A stretch of DNA of 64,000 bases from CAVQBL01 sp963710715. Its GTDB lineage: Bacteria > Pseudomonadota > Gammaproteobacteria > DSM-16500. Each line of letters opens with the position of its first letter. Position 1 is the stretch's first letter. This document shows, one piece after another, positions 1 to 7,905 of the stretch. The stretch lies in contig CAVQBL010000013.1 of assembly GCA_963710715.1 (NCBI GenBank), positions 62,001-126,000 of the forward strand, in the 5' to 3' direction. Below the pieces are notes generated by a model. The model searched no databases and was not told the origin of the DNA. It saw only the letters and a program-made list of their open reading frames with translations. The translations under genes and the position numbers were made by a program.

Positions 1-338
1 CGAAAAATTTCTAATTGATTGGGTCGTTTAATTTCAGCAAGAATTGTTCCAATGGGATCGGGTAATTCTGCAATAGTTTCTAAACCTTTTGCCATGGCTT
101 CGATGCGTTCAGCATTGAGTGCAAGTCTATCTAAAAATGCAACGGGTAATTTTTTTTGCGTAGCAAGGTCTATGTCTTTTTGATTAGCATTCTGGATAGC
201 GGATTTATTCTGACGTATTGCCGTAGCCATTAATTGCAACGCATTATTTTTTTCTTTGCTTGATATTAATGCTAATGCGCGTGCTGCTTTGCGAGCAGAT
301 TTTCCAATCGAGAGCATTGTTTCGTGTAATTTATTCAA
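1..338 (-). CDS. proA: Gamma-glutamyl phosphate reductase, N-terminal part (runs off the left edge)
   Basis: Second enzyme of proline synthesis in the cytoplasm: it reduces gamma-glutamyl phosphate to glutamate semialdehyde with NADPH. Only about 110 N-terminal residues lie in the window. They read like a ProA N-terminus (SIGKSARKAARAL, then LPVAFLDRLALNAERI and a GLETIAELPDPIG-like stretch). I placed the start at a TTG at 338, which overlaps the end of proB by 8 nt; an in-frame ATG at 317 is the alternative. The overlap implies translational coupling with proB in a proB–proA operon. The C-terminus, including the catalytic cysteine, is outside the window. Confidence 0.9.
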   Translation of the reverse strand, partial: MNKLHETMLSIGKSARKAARALALISSKEKNNALQLMATAIRQNKSAIQNANQKDIDLATQKKLPVAFLDRLALNAERIEAMAKGLETIAELPDPIGTILAEIKRPNQLEIF

Positions 339-1464
339 TGGTTTCTCCGGAATGTAGTACTAAGTCATTTCTATGTATTATTTCTTCACATCCACGATAA
401 CCTAAAATATTCTCATATCCAGAACTTTTATGTCCCATTATTTTTTTCGCATCATGTGCTGCATAATTGCTTAATCCCCGCGCGATTTCTTGTTTGTCTG
501 CATTTAGGATGCAAATCGCATCGCCTTTACGAAATTCACCGTCAATACCAATTACACCTACCGAGAGTAAACTTTTTCCCTGCCGCAATGCATGTGCTGC
601 ACCTGCATCAATGATTACATAACCTTTTGGTTTGAGATGTTGCGCAATCCAGTTTTTGCGTGCATTGGTGGGCGTCGTATCAGGAATAAACCACGTATTT
701 TCTTTTATTTCATCGATGCGTTTTAATGGATTGAGATGTTTGCCCGCAGCAATAACCATTTTGCAACCTGAAGCCAAGGCAATTTTTGCGGCAGCAAGTT
801 TAGTAACCATGCCGCCAGAACCATATTCGGTAGCGGAGTCACCGGCCATGGCAAAAATCTCCGGCGTTAGCTTTGTTACTTCAGGAATTAATTTAGCATT
901 AGGATCAATTTGAGGATTTGCGGTATAAAGACCATTGATATCTGACAGTAATACTAAAGTATCTGCACTCACCATTTGTGCAACACGCGCAGCAAGCCTA
1001 TCATTGTCACCGTAGCGAATTTCTGCCGTTGCTACGGAATCATTTTCATTAATGACTGGGATGGCGCGTAAATTTAATAATGTTTCCAAAGTATTTTTTG
1101 CATTCAAATAACGTCGACGGTTTTCGCTATCATCCAGGGTTAATAAAATTTGTGCGACGGTTATGCCATGTGCTTCCAAGGCTTCTTGATAAGCATGTGC
1201 CAGTTTGATTTGTCCAACTGCAGCAGAAGCTTGTTTTTCTTCTAACTGCAAAACACGATTTTTTAATTGCAGATGACGACGGCCTAACGGGATTGCTCCA
1301 GAGGAAACAATTATAATTTGCTTTTCTTGCTGCCAATATTGAACAATTTCATTAAGCAGGCTCTGTAACCATTCGCGATGAATTTTACCCGTTTTGTTAT
1401 CTACCAATAACGAGGAGCCTATTTTTATGACTATGCGTTTAGCATCTGCAATGCGGTACGGCAC
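331..1464 (-). CDS. proB: Glutamate 5-kinase
   Basis: First step of proline synthesis: ATP-dependent phosphorylation of glutamate. The 377 residues match the full bacterial length. An amino-acid-kinase domain (about 1–260) has the N-terminal KIGSSLL nucleotide loop, the VSSGAIPLGR segment, INENDSV and the YGDNDRLAARVA substrate-binding region. A C-terminal PUA domain (about 280–360) follows. The start is a GTG at 1464 preceded by an AAGGG Shine–Dalgarno; N-terminus MPYRIADAKR. It overlaps proA, so the two form an operon reading leftwards. By family precedent the enzyme is feedback-inhibited by proline; nothing in the sequence shows transcriptional control. Confidence 0.96.
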   Translation of the reverse strand: MPYRIADAKRIVIKIGSSLLVDNKTGKIHREWLQSLLNEIVQYWQQEKQIIIVSSGAIPLGRRHLQLKNRVLQLEEKQASAAVGQIKLAHAYQEALEAHGITVAQILLTLDDSENRRRYLNAKNTLETLLNLRAIPVINENDSVATAEIRYGDNDRLAARVAQMVSADTLVLLSDINGLYTANPQIDPNAKLIPEVTKLTPEIFAMAGDSATEYGSGGMVTKLAAAKIALASGCKMVIAAGKHLNPLKRIDEIKENTWFIPDTTPTNARKNWIAQHLKPKGYVIIDAGAAHALRQGKSLLSVGVIGIDGEFRKGDAICILNADKQEIARGLSNYAAHDAKKIMGHKSSGYENILGYRGCEEIIHRNDLVLHSGETIE

Positions 1465-1537
1465 GGGGTTACCCTTAAAGATGTTGAATGAAAAAAGTTA
1501 GTAACAGTAGTTATATGAATGGTCTCAGTTTATATAT

Positions 1538-1549
1538 TATACTAGTATA
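1538..1549. promoter_or_regulatory. 12-bp perfect palindrome in front of the orphan antitoxin
   Basis: TATACTAGTATA is a perfect inverted repeat about 25 bp upstream of the antitoxin start at 1575 and contains a TATACT that could be its -10 box. Phd/YefM antitoxins usually bind palindromes over their own promoter, so an operator is plausible. No binding data can be read from sequence. Confidence 0.4.
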
Positions 1550-1574
1550 CAACGAGTTTAAAAGGGGTTTTATT

Positions 1575-1841
1575 ATGCAAACAATAGGTGTTTTTGAAGT
1601 AAAGACCCATCTTTCTGCCCTCTTAGATCAAGTTGAGAAAGGTGAGCAAATCTTAATTACTAAGCATGGACGTCCTGTGGCAAAACTTGTGCCTGTAACC
1701 AAGGTAGATAATGAACAATTGCATATCACTATTCAAAAGCTTAAAGCATTTGGTAAAGGCAATAAGCTACGTGGTCTTGAGATTGGAGAATACTTAGAGA
1801 TGAGGGGCGTGAATGACAGATTTTATATTCGATGCTCATAA
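1575..1841 (+). CDS. Phd/YefM-family antitoxin (orphan)
   Basis: An 88-residue protein opening MQTIGVFEVKTHLSALLDQV, then GEQILITKHGRPVAKLVP. This is the classic Phd/YefM fold signature: an N-terminal DNA-binding and dimerisation part followed by a toxin-wrapping tail. The ATG at 1575 follows a good AAAGGGG Shine–Dalgarno; the reading frame is open further upstream but without a ribosome site. It normally neutralises a co-transcribed PIN-domain RNase. Here the expected toxin gene overlaps the antitoxin end but stops after 12 codons (see 1813), so this antitoxin seems orphaned. Its last few residues may be altered by the same deletion. Confidence 0.8.
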   Translation: MQTIGVFEVKTHLSALLDQVEKGEQILITKHGRPVAKLVPVTKVDNEQLHITIQKLKAFGKGNKLRGLEIGEYLEMRGVNDRFYIRCS

Positions 1842-1851
1842 AATGATGTAA
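1813..1851 (+). pseudogene. VapC-like PIN toxin stub
   Basis: ATG at 1813 overlaps the antitoxin end and reads MTDFIFDA, the usual start of a VapC toxin (the D of FDA would be the first PIN metal ligand), then HKMM and a stop. A full PIN toxin has about 130 residues, so all but the first eight are gone. I infer a deletion that removed the toxin and joined what is now the ABC-ATPase fragment. Confidence 0.55.
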
Positions 1852-1879
1852 ATTGAATTCTGATAGCAATTTTTCGGTT

Positions 1880-2113
1880 TCAGTGGAAATAGTCCGATTT
1901 TTTTGCGGCGCAGATAAATTTTATTAACTCTTGCCCGCTTATAAATGGGTATACGAAAACGCCATCAGGAATATAAGAGATAGGTTTTTTAGCTTTAACT
2001 GGATATTTGGCAAGATTAATATTGTTAATGGTTATTAAGCCAGAGTCAAAAAATAGTGATCCAGACATCAGCGATAATAAAGTTGATTTACCTATTCCAT
2101 TTGGACCGATTAG
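1880..2113 (-). pseudogene. ABC-transporter ATPase fragment
   Basis: Reading leftwards from 2113, the frame gives LIGPNGIGKSTLLSLMSG, a textbook Walker A, followed by about 60 residues resembling the part up to the Q-loop of a CcmA-type ATPase (SYIPDGVFVYPFISGQELIKFI), then a stop. The start of the domain and everything past this point (signature motif, Walker B) are missing. It is a fragment joined to unrelated sequence on both sides and cannot be a working ATPase. Confidence 0.65.
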
Positions 2114-2115
2114 AT

Positions 2116-2328
2116 TTCGTAAGATGCTCGGGAAGTTTAAAGGAAATGGCTAAGCAGCAAGGAGTCTCCTACCCCACATTACGAAATCGACTTAATGAGT
2201 TAATTGATGAAATTGAAAATTTGCAAGGTGCCCCCCAACAAAAGGGATCTAAAACTGAAATATTGGAACTTCTAGAGCAAGGCAAAATTTCGGCGAACGA
2301 AGCAGCCAAAATGTTACAGAAACTGTGA
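2116..2328 (+). pseudogene. DUF2089-type regulator, C-terminal fragment
   Basis: From 2116 the frame reads FVRCSGSLKEMAKQQGVSYP then TLRNRLNELIDEI and a tail ending ISANEAAKMLQKL. This resembles the C-terminal helix-turn-helix part of DUF2089 proteins; the usual N-terminal zinc ribbon is absent. The reading frame stays open leftwards only through the antisense of the ABC fragment, so a genuine start has been lost. It lies 10 nt ahead of the membrane-protein gene, an arrangement expected of a regulator and membrane partner. Confidence 0.55.
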
Positions 2329-2338
2329 GGAAATTCTG

Positions 2339-3025
2339 ATGAAAACAGATTTAGAAAAATTGGCTAATTTACTCAGTAAAGGAAAAATTTCAGAAAATGA
2401 GTATAAATTATTATCTACAGCACTTGAGAATAAAAATTCGAAAATTCAATCAATACTTTCAATAGCTATTAATCCATTTCAGAAAATTGCCGGAATCTCT
2501 GCTCTAATTATTGGTGTAATGATTATACTTGCAACGAGTTATTTAGGTATATTAGCAAATGTTCATTTCCCAGGAATAATAGATGTAAAAATTATTCGAA
2601 TACCACTCGGTTTTTCATTACTTTTATAGCAAAATATAATTTGCTGGATTGTATTAAGTCTATTATTTATTATAGGAACAAAGATTTTTCAGAATAAAAA
2701 AATTCGAATAATAGATTTTTTTGGAACAGTCTCATTTGCAAGATTTCCATTTTTATTACTTACTGTTTTTCTTAGTATTGTTCAGATGATAAATCCAATT
2801 TTTATGAATATTGATGCCTCTAAAGGCACTCAAATTCATATATCTTTGGAAATGATTATATTTAGTTTATTGGCGATAGGTTTTTTGATGTGGCAAATAA
2901 CGACTTATTTTTTTGCACTCAAAGTTTCATCTGGACTTTCAGGTAAAAAACTATGGGTAACTTTTGTATTGGCAATGATATTAGGCGAAGCCATATCTTG
3001 GCAATTAACTAATATATTTGCTTGA
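2339..3025 (+). pseudogene. Polytopic membrane protein interrupted by an in-frame amber stop
   Basis: A good start (GAGG 8 nt before ATG 2339) opens MKTDLEKLANLLSKGKISEN, and about five hydrophobic segments follow over 228 codons. A single TAG at 2627–2629 cuts the frame after residue 96. The same frame then continues through two more membrane segments and MINPIFMNIDASKG to a natural stop at 3025, so one base change separates it from an intact gene. The architecture (short charged N-terminus plus TM bundle) resembles YIP1-like proteins but I cannot name it firmly. Amber readthrough or a sequencing error are alternatives to true loss. Confidence 0.6.
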
Positions 3026-3237
3026 CCGAGTGACATGAAAAAAATTTAACATAAATTCTAACGAATAAATATAAATAAACATAACATGACGACTCTATGC
3101 GTTATGCGCTTGTCGATCGAGAGTCACAGATATCCAGACCAAGATAAAACAGACAAAGAGTATATTATGTTTCCTTCGTGACATATCTAAAATTATCTGC
3201 CTTATTGAGCTCTTTGGATGGCCCAGCCGGCTGCCAA

Positions 3238-3264
3238 TCGGACATTAAATAGGACATTTTAGTG
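3238..3264 (+). repeat. Upstream copy of a 27-bp GGACAT-type repeat at the fic promoter
   Basis: This 27-bp stretch contains two GGACAT units 13 bp apart. It matches 23 of 27 positions with 3326–3352 inside the start of the fic gene. The two copies flank the fic promoter, 88 bp apart. Either a duplicated operator or a relic of a duplicated gene start. Confidence 0.7.
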
Positions 3265-3272
3265 TGAAATTT

Positions 3273-3303
3273 TTGTTCATAGCGCAATAAAATGTGCTAT
3301 AAT
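3273..3303 (+). promoter_or_regulatory. Probable fic promoter
   Basis: TTGTTC (3273–3278) and a perfect TATAAT (3298–3303) are 19 bp apart. Transcription would start about 3310, at or next to the ATG at 3311, and no Shine–Dalgarno is visible. The message may therefore be leaderless, or an upstream promoter may be used. Confidence 0.5.
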
Positions 3304-3310
3304 CAATAAC

Positions 3311-4537
3311 ATGAGTTCAAAAAGATCGGACATAAAATCGGACATTTTGGCGGTCGTTGATGGAAGCGAAAGCCTATCAATGATGGAGCCTCTTTTGGTT
3401 TCTGAAATCTCTCTTCACCGAAAAAAATTAACAGATCTGGCGGTAGAGTTGGTAGCAAAATCATCTGGGTTTAAACGTAGTTTGCCACCCGCAATACAAG
3501 CATCTCTCGCGACTATGGTTCGGGCGATGAATTGCTATTATAGCAATTTGATTGAGGGTCACGACACTCATCCGATTGAAATTGAACGGGCGTTAAAGGG
3601 AAATTATAGCTCCGATAAAAAAAAGCGTAATCTACAGAAAGAAGCTCAAGCACATATTGCTGTTCAAGAGTGGATTGATAAAGAAGGGCTCAAGAATAGC
3701 ATATTTTCTAAGGATACAATTTGTGAAATCCATGAGCGTTTTTATAGTTTATTGCCAGAAGATTTGTTATGGGTAGAGGATCTAGATGGTAAAGAAAAAA
3801 TAAAAGTTATTCCAGGTCAATTACGGTATCGTGATGTAAAAGTTGGAAATCATATTGCAATTAGTCCAGGTGCAGTACCTCGATTCCTTTCTCGCTTTGA
3901 GTCTGTATATAATGGTTTAGGAAAATTAGAAACTATATTAGCTCTAGCAGTAACTCATCATCGATTATTATGGATTCATCCATTTCTCGACGGGAATGGT
4001 AGGGTAGCGCGTTTGATGTCTCATGCAATAACATTAAATGTGCTAAATACGGGAGGAATGTGGTCCATTGCTCGTGGCTTGGCTCGTAATGTAGAAAAAT
4101 ATAAGCAGCATCTTGCGAACTGTGACCTATCACGACGGAATGATTTAGATGGACGTGGAAATTTAAGTGAAGAAGCGCTGGCGGATTTTACTCAATTCTT
4201 TCTTGAAACGTGTATAGATCAAGTTAATTTTATGGAAAAATTAATGCAACCTGATTTATTACGCACAAGAATTTTGTTATGGGCTCGTGAAGAAAGTGAG
4301 TTAGGAAATTTGCCTTCACAGGCAATTCAGATACTTGAAGCTATTTTGTATTATGGAGAAATACCCAGAGGTGAAATGCCCAATATATTAAATGTCACGG
4401 ATAGGCATGCGCGTCGATTGACTTCTATTTTAATTGAAAAAGGAATTCTTATTTCTGATTTGCCAAAGTCTCCATTAAAATTAGCTTTTCCTGCTGCTCT
4501 TGCAAGTCGTTGGATGCCAGGGTTATTTCCGCCTTAA
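3311..4537 (+). CDS. Fic-domain protein (predicted AMP/NMP transferase) with C-terminal winged helix
   Basis: A 408-residue cytoplasmic protein of the Fic_N plus Fic architecture. The catalytic motif HPFLDGNGRVAR (about 223–234) is complete, with the catalytic His and phosphate-binding DGNGR. An inhibitory helix motif SNLIEG (S78 to E82-G83, SxxxEG) precedes it, so this is a class II, self-inhibited Fic enzyme. The C-terminal 70 residues look like a winged helix (RHARRLTSILIEKGIL). Family members AMPylate proteins such as topoisomerase subunits or host GTPases; the target here is unknown. The winged helix and the repeated GGACAT elements around the promoter suggest autoregulation. Confidence 0.9.
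   Translation: MSSKRSDIKSDILAVVDGSESLSMMEPLLVSEISLHRKKLTDLAVELVAKSSGFKRSLPPAIQASLATMVRAMNCYYSNLIEGHDTHPIEIERALKGNYSSDKKKRNLQKEAQAHIAVQEWIDKEGLKNSIFSKDTICEIHERFYSLLPEDLLWVEDLDGKEKIKVIPGQLRYRDVKVGNHIAISPGAVPRFLSRFESVYNGLGKLETILALAVTHHRLLWIHPFLDGNGRVARLMSHAITLNVLNTGGMWSIARGLARNVEKYKQHLANCDLSRRNDLDGRGNLSEEALADFTQFFLETCIDQVNFMEKLMQPDLLRTRILLWAREESELGNLPSQAIQILEAILYYGEIPRGEMPNILNVTDRHARRLTSILIEKGILISDLPKSPLKLAFPAALASRWMPGLFPP
3326..3352 (+). repeat. Intragenic copy of the 27-bp GGACAT-type repeat
   Basis: Lies in codons 6–14 of fic, where it encodes SDIKSDIL. It differs from the upstream copy (3238–3264) at four positions. See the finding on the fic control region. Confidence 0.7.
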
Positions 4538-4540
4538 ATA

Positions 4541-4608
4541 TTCAGAATGCATTGATCTACTGGCAATCTAAGCGCTATAATTCAGAATCATTATCTGCAG
4601 AGCCCTCA
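4541..4608 (+). repeat. Right-end remnant of the foldback element, carrying a promoter
   Basis: About 68 bp that align with the right arm of the 181-bp foldback element at 55966–56146. The shared core runs from CATTGATCT through GGCAATCT, AGCGCTATAAT and ATTATCTG to AGAG. It begins 3 nt after the fic stop. It preserves TTGATC (4552–4557), an 18-bp spacer and TATAAT (4576–4581), about 30 bp ahead of the oxygenase start at 4611. The left arm is missing, so this copy cannot fold back. Confidence 0.75.
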
Positions 4609-4610
4609 AT

Positions 4611-5399
4611 ATGAAAAATCAATTAACGAATTTGATTGTCCAAAGGTTGAGTGAGTCTAAAGCGCATTTAAAAAAGCAATTTTCTTTTGCACACCCTATA
4701 AAAGTTGCTCGTCATTTTGCGCTTGATAATCTTCTACCAACTGAAGTTGCAGAGAGAATATACGCTAATTTTCCAAAGCTAAAGCAGATGCGTTTATTAA
4801 ACAGCCGTGGAGAATTAAAGTTAAAGTATAGTCATATCAAGAATACATCAAGCTTATTGCAAGATCTGCATTTCGCTATTCAAGATCCTAAAGTTGTTGC
4901 TGTGATTGAAGAAATAACCGGAATTGAAAAGCAAGTTCCTGATATGTCACGGCTCGCAGGTGGGGTGAGTGCTCTGCTCAAAGGGCATTACATTAATCCA
5001 CATTTAGATAATTCACATGATGCAGACAGAAAACTCTATCGAACGGTGAATATGCTTTATTATGTGTCTCCTAATTGGCAGCTTGAGAATGGTGGGAATT
5101 ATGAGCTGTGGGATGAGGCAGTCAAAAATCGTATTATTGTTCCGAGCTTTTTTAATCGTTTGGTTGTGATGGAAACGAATCAAACATCTTGGCATGCGGT
5201 TAATCCAGTTTTATGTGACGCACCTCGGTGTTGTGTGTTTAATTATTATTTTTCTGAAAAATCACCTAAAGGTGAAGACTATTTCCATAGCGCATCTTTA
5301 TTTTTTAATCCGGTATTTAAAGCACGCCCCGAGCAAAAAATTCGTCGCGCGATTAAGCGGGTAGGAGATGCATTTTTGAGAAAGATAAAGGTGCGGTAA
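4611..5399 (+). CDS. 2-oxoglutarate/Fe(II)-dependent oxygenase (prolyl-4-hydroxylase-like)
   Basis: A 262-residue protein whose second half is a double-stranded beta-helix oxygenase domain. The metal triad is visible as H131-x-D133 (NPHLDNSHD) and H195 (TSWHAVNP), with R206 in place to bind 2-oxoglutarate. YYVSPNWQLENGGNYELWD between them is typical of the 2OG-FeII_Oxy_3 group, which hydroxylates protein side chains or small molecules. The substrate is unknown. It follows fic but is probably transcribed from the promoter in the repeat remnant just upstream. A decayed copy of residues about 140–170 sits at 6669. Confidence 0.85.
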   Translation: MKNQLTNLIVQRLSESKAHLKKQFSFAHPIKVARHFALDNLLPTEVAERIYANFPKLKQMRLLNSRGELKLKYSHIKNTSSLLQDLHFAIQDPKVVAVIEEITGIEKQVPDMSRLAGGVSALLKGHYINPHLDNSHDADRKLYRTVNMLYYVSPNWQLENGGNYELWDEAVKNRIIVPSFFNRLVVMETNQTSWHAVNPVLCDAPRCCVFNYYFSEKSPKGEDYFHSASLFFNPVFKARPEQKIRRAIKRVGDAFLRKIKVR

Positions 5400-5449
5400 T
5401 ATCTCTGTCGTTCCGCTCTCAGCAATAATATTGACAGTGAGGGTAGCAT

Positions 5450-6022
5450 GTGTACAAGTGGATAAAAAAATATTTTTCTAATCCAAAAAGCATTAAAGAG
5501 TATTCTCAACTTCATTGGATGAAAAAATATTTTCATCATCGCTCTCTGTGGCGCATCAATTGTGACTCTGTGTCTCGTGGAGTTGCGATCGGTTTATTTG
5601 CTGCAGCAATTCCCTTAATGCCATTTCAAATGGTAATCGCAGCTTTTCTCGCTATCATGATTCGCGCAAATTTACCAATTTCGGTAGCAGTCTGCTGGAT
5701 CAGCAATCCATTTACATTAGTGCCTATTACTTATTTCACATATTATATTGGCAATTGGGTATTAGGCGAGCATGAAGTACAACTCGCTGTTCACGAATAT
5801 GGATTGAATTATTGGAGTTATTCGAGTTTTTGGAATTATGGTAACGAAACGAGTCATTATTATTGGTCGTCTTTTTCGCATTTTGGTAAAGCATTTTTCG
5901 TGGGATTACCCATAGTGGCTATAGGTGCAGCTATAGCCGGTTATTTAATTGTTAATATAGTTTGTCGTAGCAATACGCTTATCAGGGCACGGCATGCAGG
6001 AAAACATAAGCCACACGAATAA
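5450..6022 (+). CDS. DUF2062 membrane protein
   Basis: A 190-residue protein of the DUF2062 family. It shows the conserved SLWRINCDSVSRGVAIGLF and PLMPFQM segments, SVAVCWISNPFTLVP and three or four hydrophobic stretches. The start is a GTG at 5450 (MYKWIKKYF). It lies 50 nt after the oxygenase on the same strand, so probably one transcript. Members are small inner-membrane proteins without an established reaction. Residues 7–92 are duplicated almost unchanged at 6755–7012, which shows a recent local duplication. Confidence 0.85.
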   Translation: MYKWIKKYFSNPKSIKEYSQLHWMKKYFHHRSLWRINCDSVSRGVAIGLFAAAIPLMPFQMVIAAFLAIMIRANLPISVAVCWISNPFTLVPITYFTYYIGNWVLGEHEVQLAVHEYGLNYWSYSSFWNYGNETSHYYWSSFSHFGKAFFVGLPIVAIGAAIAGYLIVNIVCRSNTLIRARHAGKHKPHE

Positions 6023-6039
6023 CTTTGGAGAAACCAAAA

Positions 6040-6153
6040 ATGCTAGTGACATTTCATCAAAATATAAGTTTAGCAAATAGAGCATTTCCATTAATTGGAA
6101 TGCTGAATTTCGCTGCAGAAAAAGAATATTCTGTGCGATGGAAAACGACTTAA
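6040..6153 (+). CDS. Possible small protein, 37 residues
   Basis: ATG at 6040 preceded by GGAG at suitable spacing opens a 37-codon frame (MLVTFHQNISLANRAFP...). I recognise no family and no domain. It sits between DUF2062 and the duplicated debris, so it may be a fragment or chance frame. Confidence 0.25.
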   Translation: MLVTFHQNISLANRAFPLIGMLNFAAEKEYSVRWKTT

Positions 6154-6254
6154 CTATTTTCAATGGTTGTGCTTTGCTCAGTTTGAGGATATCCTTATTT
6201 TGTATCTAATTTGGTTGTGATGGAAAGCAAGCAGTAATAACAATGGAGGTTTTT

Positions 6255-6593
6255 ATGTCGCGTTTCAATTTATTATTCAGTCTTATCATTAGCATATTCT
6301 TTTTATTGGGCTGCGTTAGTGTATATGCTCAGACAACCGCCACGGTAGTAGAAAGGCATATTATTATTTCTCCGACACCTAAAGCAGGTGATTGCGTTAC
6401 AGTTAAGGGTCATTGGGAAGGTGAGGGCGCAGGGGCGGTGTGGGTAGATACACAAACTATATGCCCTTATGCAAATAGATCAGAAGGCTTAGGCTGGGTT
6501 GAATCCTACTGGACATGTACTGTGTACTCTGCAGATGGAACGTGTTCAACTTGGGAACGCGTCCCGGGACATTGGATAAAAACACTGCCTTGA
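6255..6593 (+). CDS. Small exported protein, cysteine- and tryptophan-rich
   Basis: I start it at ATG 6255, 5 nt after a strong GGAGG. That gives 112 residues with a clear signal peptide (MSRFNLLFSLIISIFFLLGC), cleaved either after VYA or as a lipoprotein at LLGC. The mature part has repeated GHW/GW/YW motifs and five cysteines (DCVTVKGHWEGEG, WTCTVYSADGTC, VPGHWIK). It reads like one of the YXWQ/GHW-type periplasmic or secreted proteins, but I do not know a function. It is an intact gene stranded between two pieces of duplicated oxygenase/DUF2062 sequence. Confidence 0.7.
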   Translation: MSRFNLLFSLIISIFFLLGCVSVYAQTTATVVERHIIISPTPKAGDCVTVKGHWEGEGAGAVWVDTQTICPYANRSEGLGWVESYWTCTVYSADGTCSTWERVPGHWIKTLP

Positions 6594-6668
6594 TGTATCG
6601 CGTGTGCCTGCTTAACGCGAGTTCAGCAGGCACATTTGTTATTTTTTGTTGTTTTCTTCGTAACCACA

Positions 6669-7012
6669 ATAAACTCTACCGAACAGTGAATATGCTTTAT
6701 TATGTATCTCTTAATTGGCAGCTTGAGAATGGTGAGAATTATGGCTGTGGGATGAAAATATTTTTCTAATCCAAAAAGCATTAAAGAGTACTCTCAACTG
6801 CACTGGATGAAAAAATATTTTCATCATCGCTCTCTGTGGCGCATCAATTGTGACTCTGTGTCTCGTGGAGTTGCGATCGGTTTATTTGCTGCAGCAATTC
6901 CCTTAATGCCATTTCAAATGGTAATTGCAGCTTTTCTCGCTATCATAATTCGCGCAAATTTACCAATTTCGGTAGCAGTCTCCTGGATCAGCAACCCATT
7001 TACATTAGTGCC
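6669..7012 (+). pseudogene. Decayed duplicate of the oxygenase–DUF2062 pair
   Basis: 6669–6755 repeats 5031–5118 of the oxygenase (KLYRTVNMLYYVS then NWQLENG) with a few changes. It is then fused at GGATGAAAA to a near-identical copy of 5467–5725 of the DUF2062 gene (6755–7012), which breaks off at LVPKNITG. The intervening 350 bp, the rest of both genes and the start of the oxygenase are missing. A frame from 6807 still encodes 88 residues of DUF2062, but it has lost the last part of the domain. Confidence 0.85.
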
Positions 7013-7091
7013 TAAAAACATAACAGGAGCCCTTAAGAAAATCTTAAGAATTCAGTGGTATAGTAAAAAATAATTTTTAAGAGGTAACATT

Positions 7092-7877
7092 ATGAGTCTA
7101 TCAAGTCATGCAGTTATAGGTGCACAAACACAAGGAAGGAGCGACGACAAAGCGCCAGCTCCCACTTCAGGGCAATCACAGAGGCCATTTAGCTCACGAA
7201 ATGCGATCATAGGAACATTAAATGACAATAATAGAAAGAAGCTAGAAACATTTAATGAGGCAAAGGGTTCTAAAAATATGACTGAAATTGAGGGTGAACT
7301 TGCAAATAAGCTCATCATCGAGAAAATGAAAAATGATACAGATATAGTCCAAAAACTTACAAACAAAGATAAAATTAGTAAAGAAATTGAAGGTGAAATT
7401 AAAAAAGATGAATCTGAATCTGGATCTACATGGTCGCAAAAAGTTAAAAATATGTTAATCCTTGCTAGGACATTAATAACATATGCCAGTGCCTATCCGA
7501 ATGCCCCTGAAAAGGATGGGACCACTACTGATTTAAAGGGAATAAAGGAAGCAAAAGCCATTAATACTTTATCAGAATCAATAAAATTACAGCTTACTGC
7601 CCTTGAGGATGAAGAAATGGCAAACAAACTCATCGAGCAGTTACAGACGTATATTAGCAAAGCAATTAAGACTTATGGGGAAAAAACAAAACCTGAGATT
7701 ATAGAAAAGGCTTATGAGGTTTATACTAATAAAAATTATGAAACTCTTGAGAGCATCCCAGCCTCATGTAGGCTTAAATATTTGGAACTCTTAGTAATCT
7801 GTCAATATAAAACAGAAGAAACGATTAAAGCAAATGAACTTGAAAATAACATTGCATTTTTGAGAAATAAAAAATAG
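7092..7877 (+). CDS. Hypothetical hydrophilic protein, 261 residues
   Basis: I do not recognise this protein. It has no signal peptide and no membrane segment. The first 40 residues are Ser/Gln/Pro/Gly-rich and probably disordered (APTSGQSQRPFSSRNAIIG). The rest is charged and mostly helical, with TPR-like or coiled stretches (IKLQLTALEDEEMANKLIEQ). A TATAGT box lies about 30 bp upstream and the ATG at 7092 follows AAGAGG. A lone, hydrophilic, strongly expressed-looking gene in this setting could be a type IV effector; that is inference only. Confidence 0.65.
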   Translation: MSLSSHAVIGAQTQGRSDDKAPAPTSGQSQRPFSSRNAIIGTLNDNNRKKLETFNEAKGSKNMTEIEGELANKLIIEKMKNDTDIVQKLTNKDKISKEIEGEIKKDESESGSTWSQKVKNMLILARTLITYASAYPNAPEKDGTTTDLKGIKEAKAINTLSESIKLQLTALEDEEMANKLIEQLQTYISKAIKTYGEKTKPEIIEKAYEVYTNKNYETLESIPASCRLKYLELLVICQYKTEETIKANELENNIAFLRNKK

Positions 7878-7905
7878 CTTTTTTAGTTGTGGGGAGAGGG
7901 TGGCG

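Noticed and set aside
1130..1336. Reading frames overlapping proB on either strand
   Set aside because: They lie wholly within proB in other frames and lack recognisable motifs or ribosome sites.
2056..2328. A 90-residue protein starting at 2056
   Set aside because: Its first 20 codons are the antisense of the Walker A region of the ABC fragment; only the DUF2089 part from 2116 looks like real protein.
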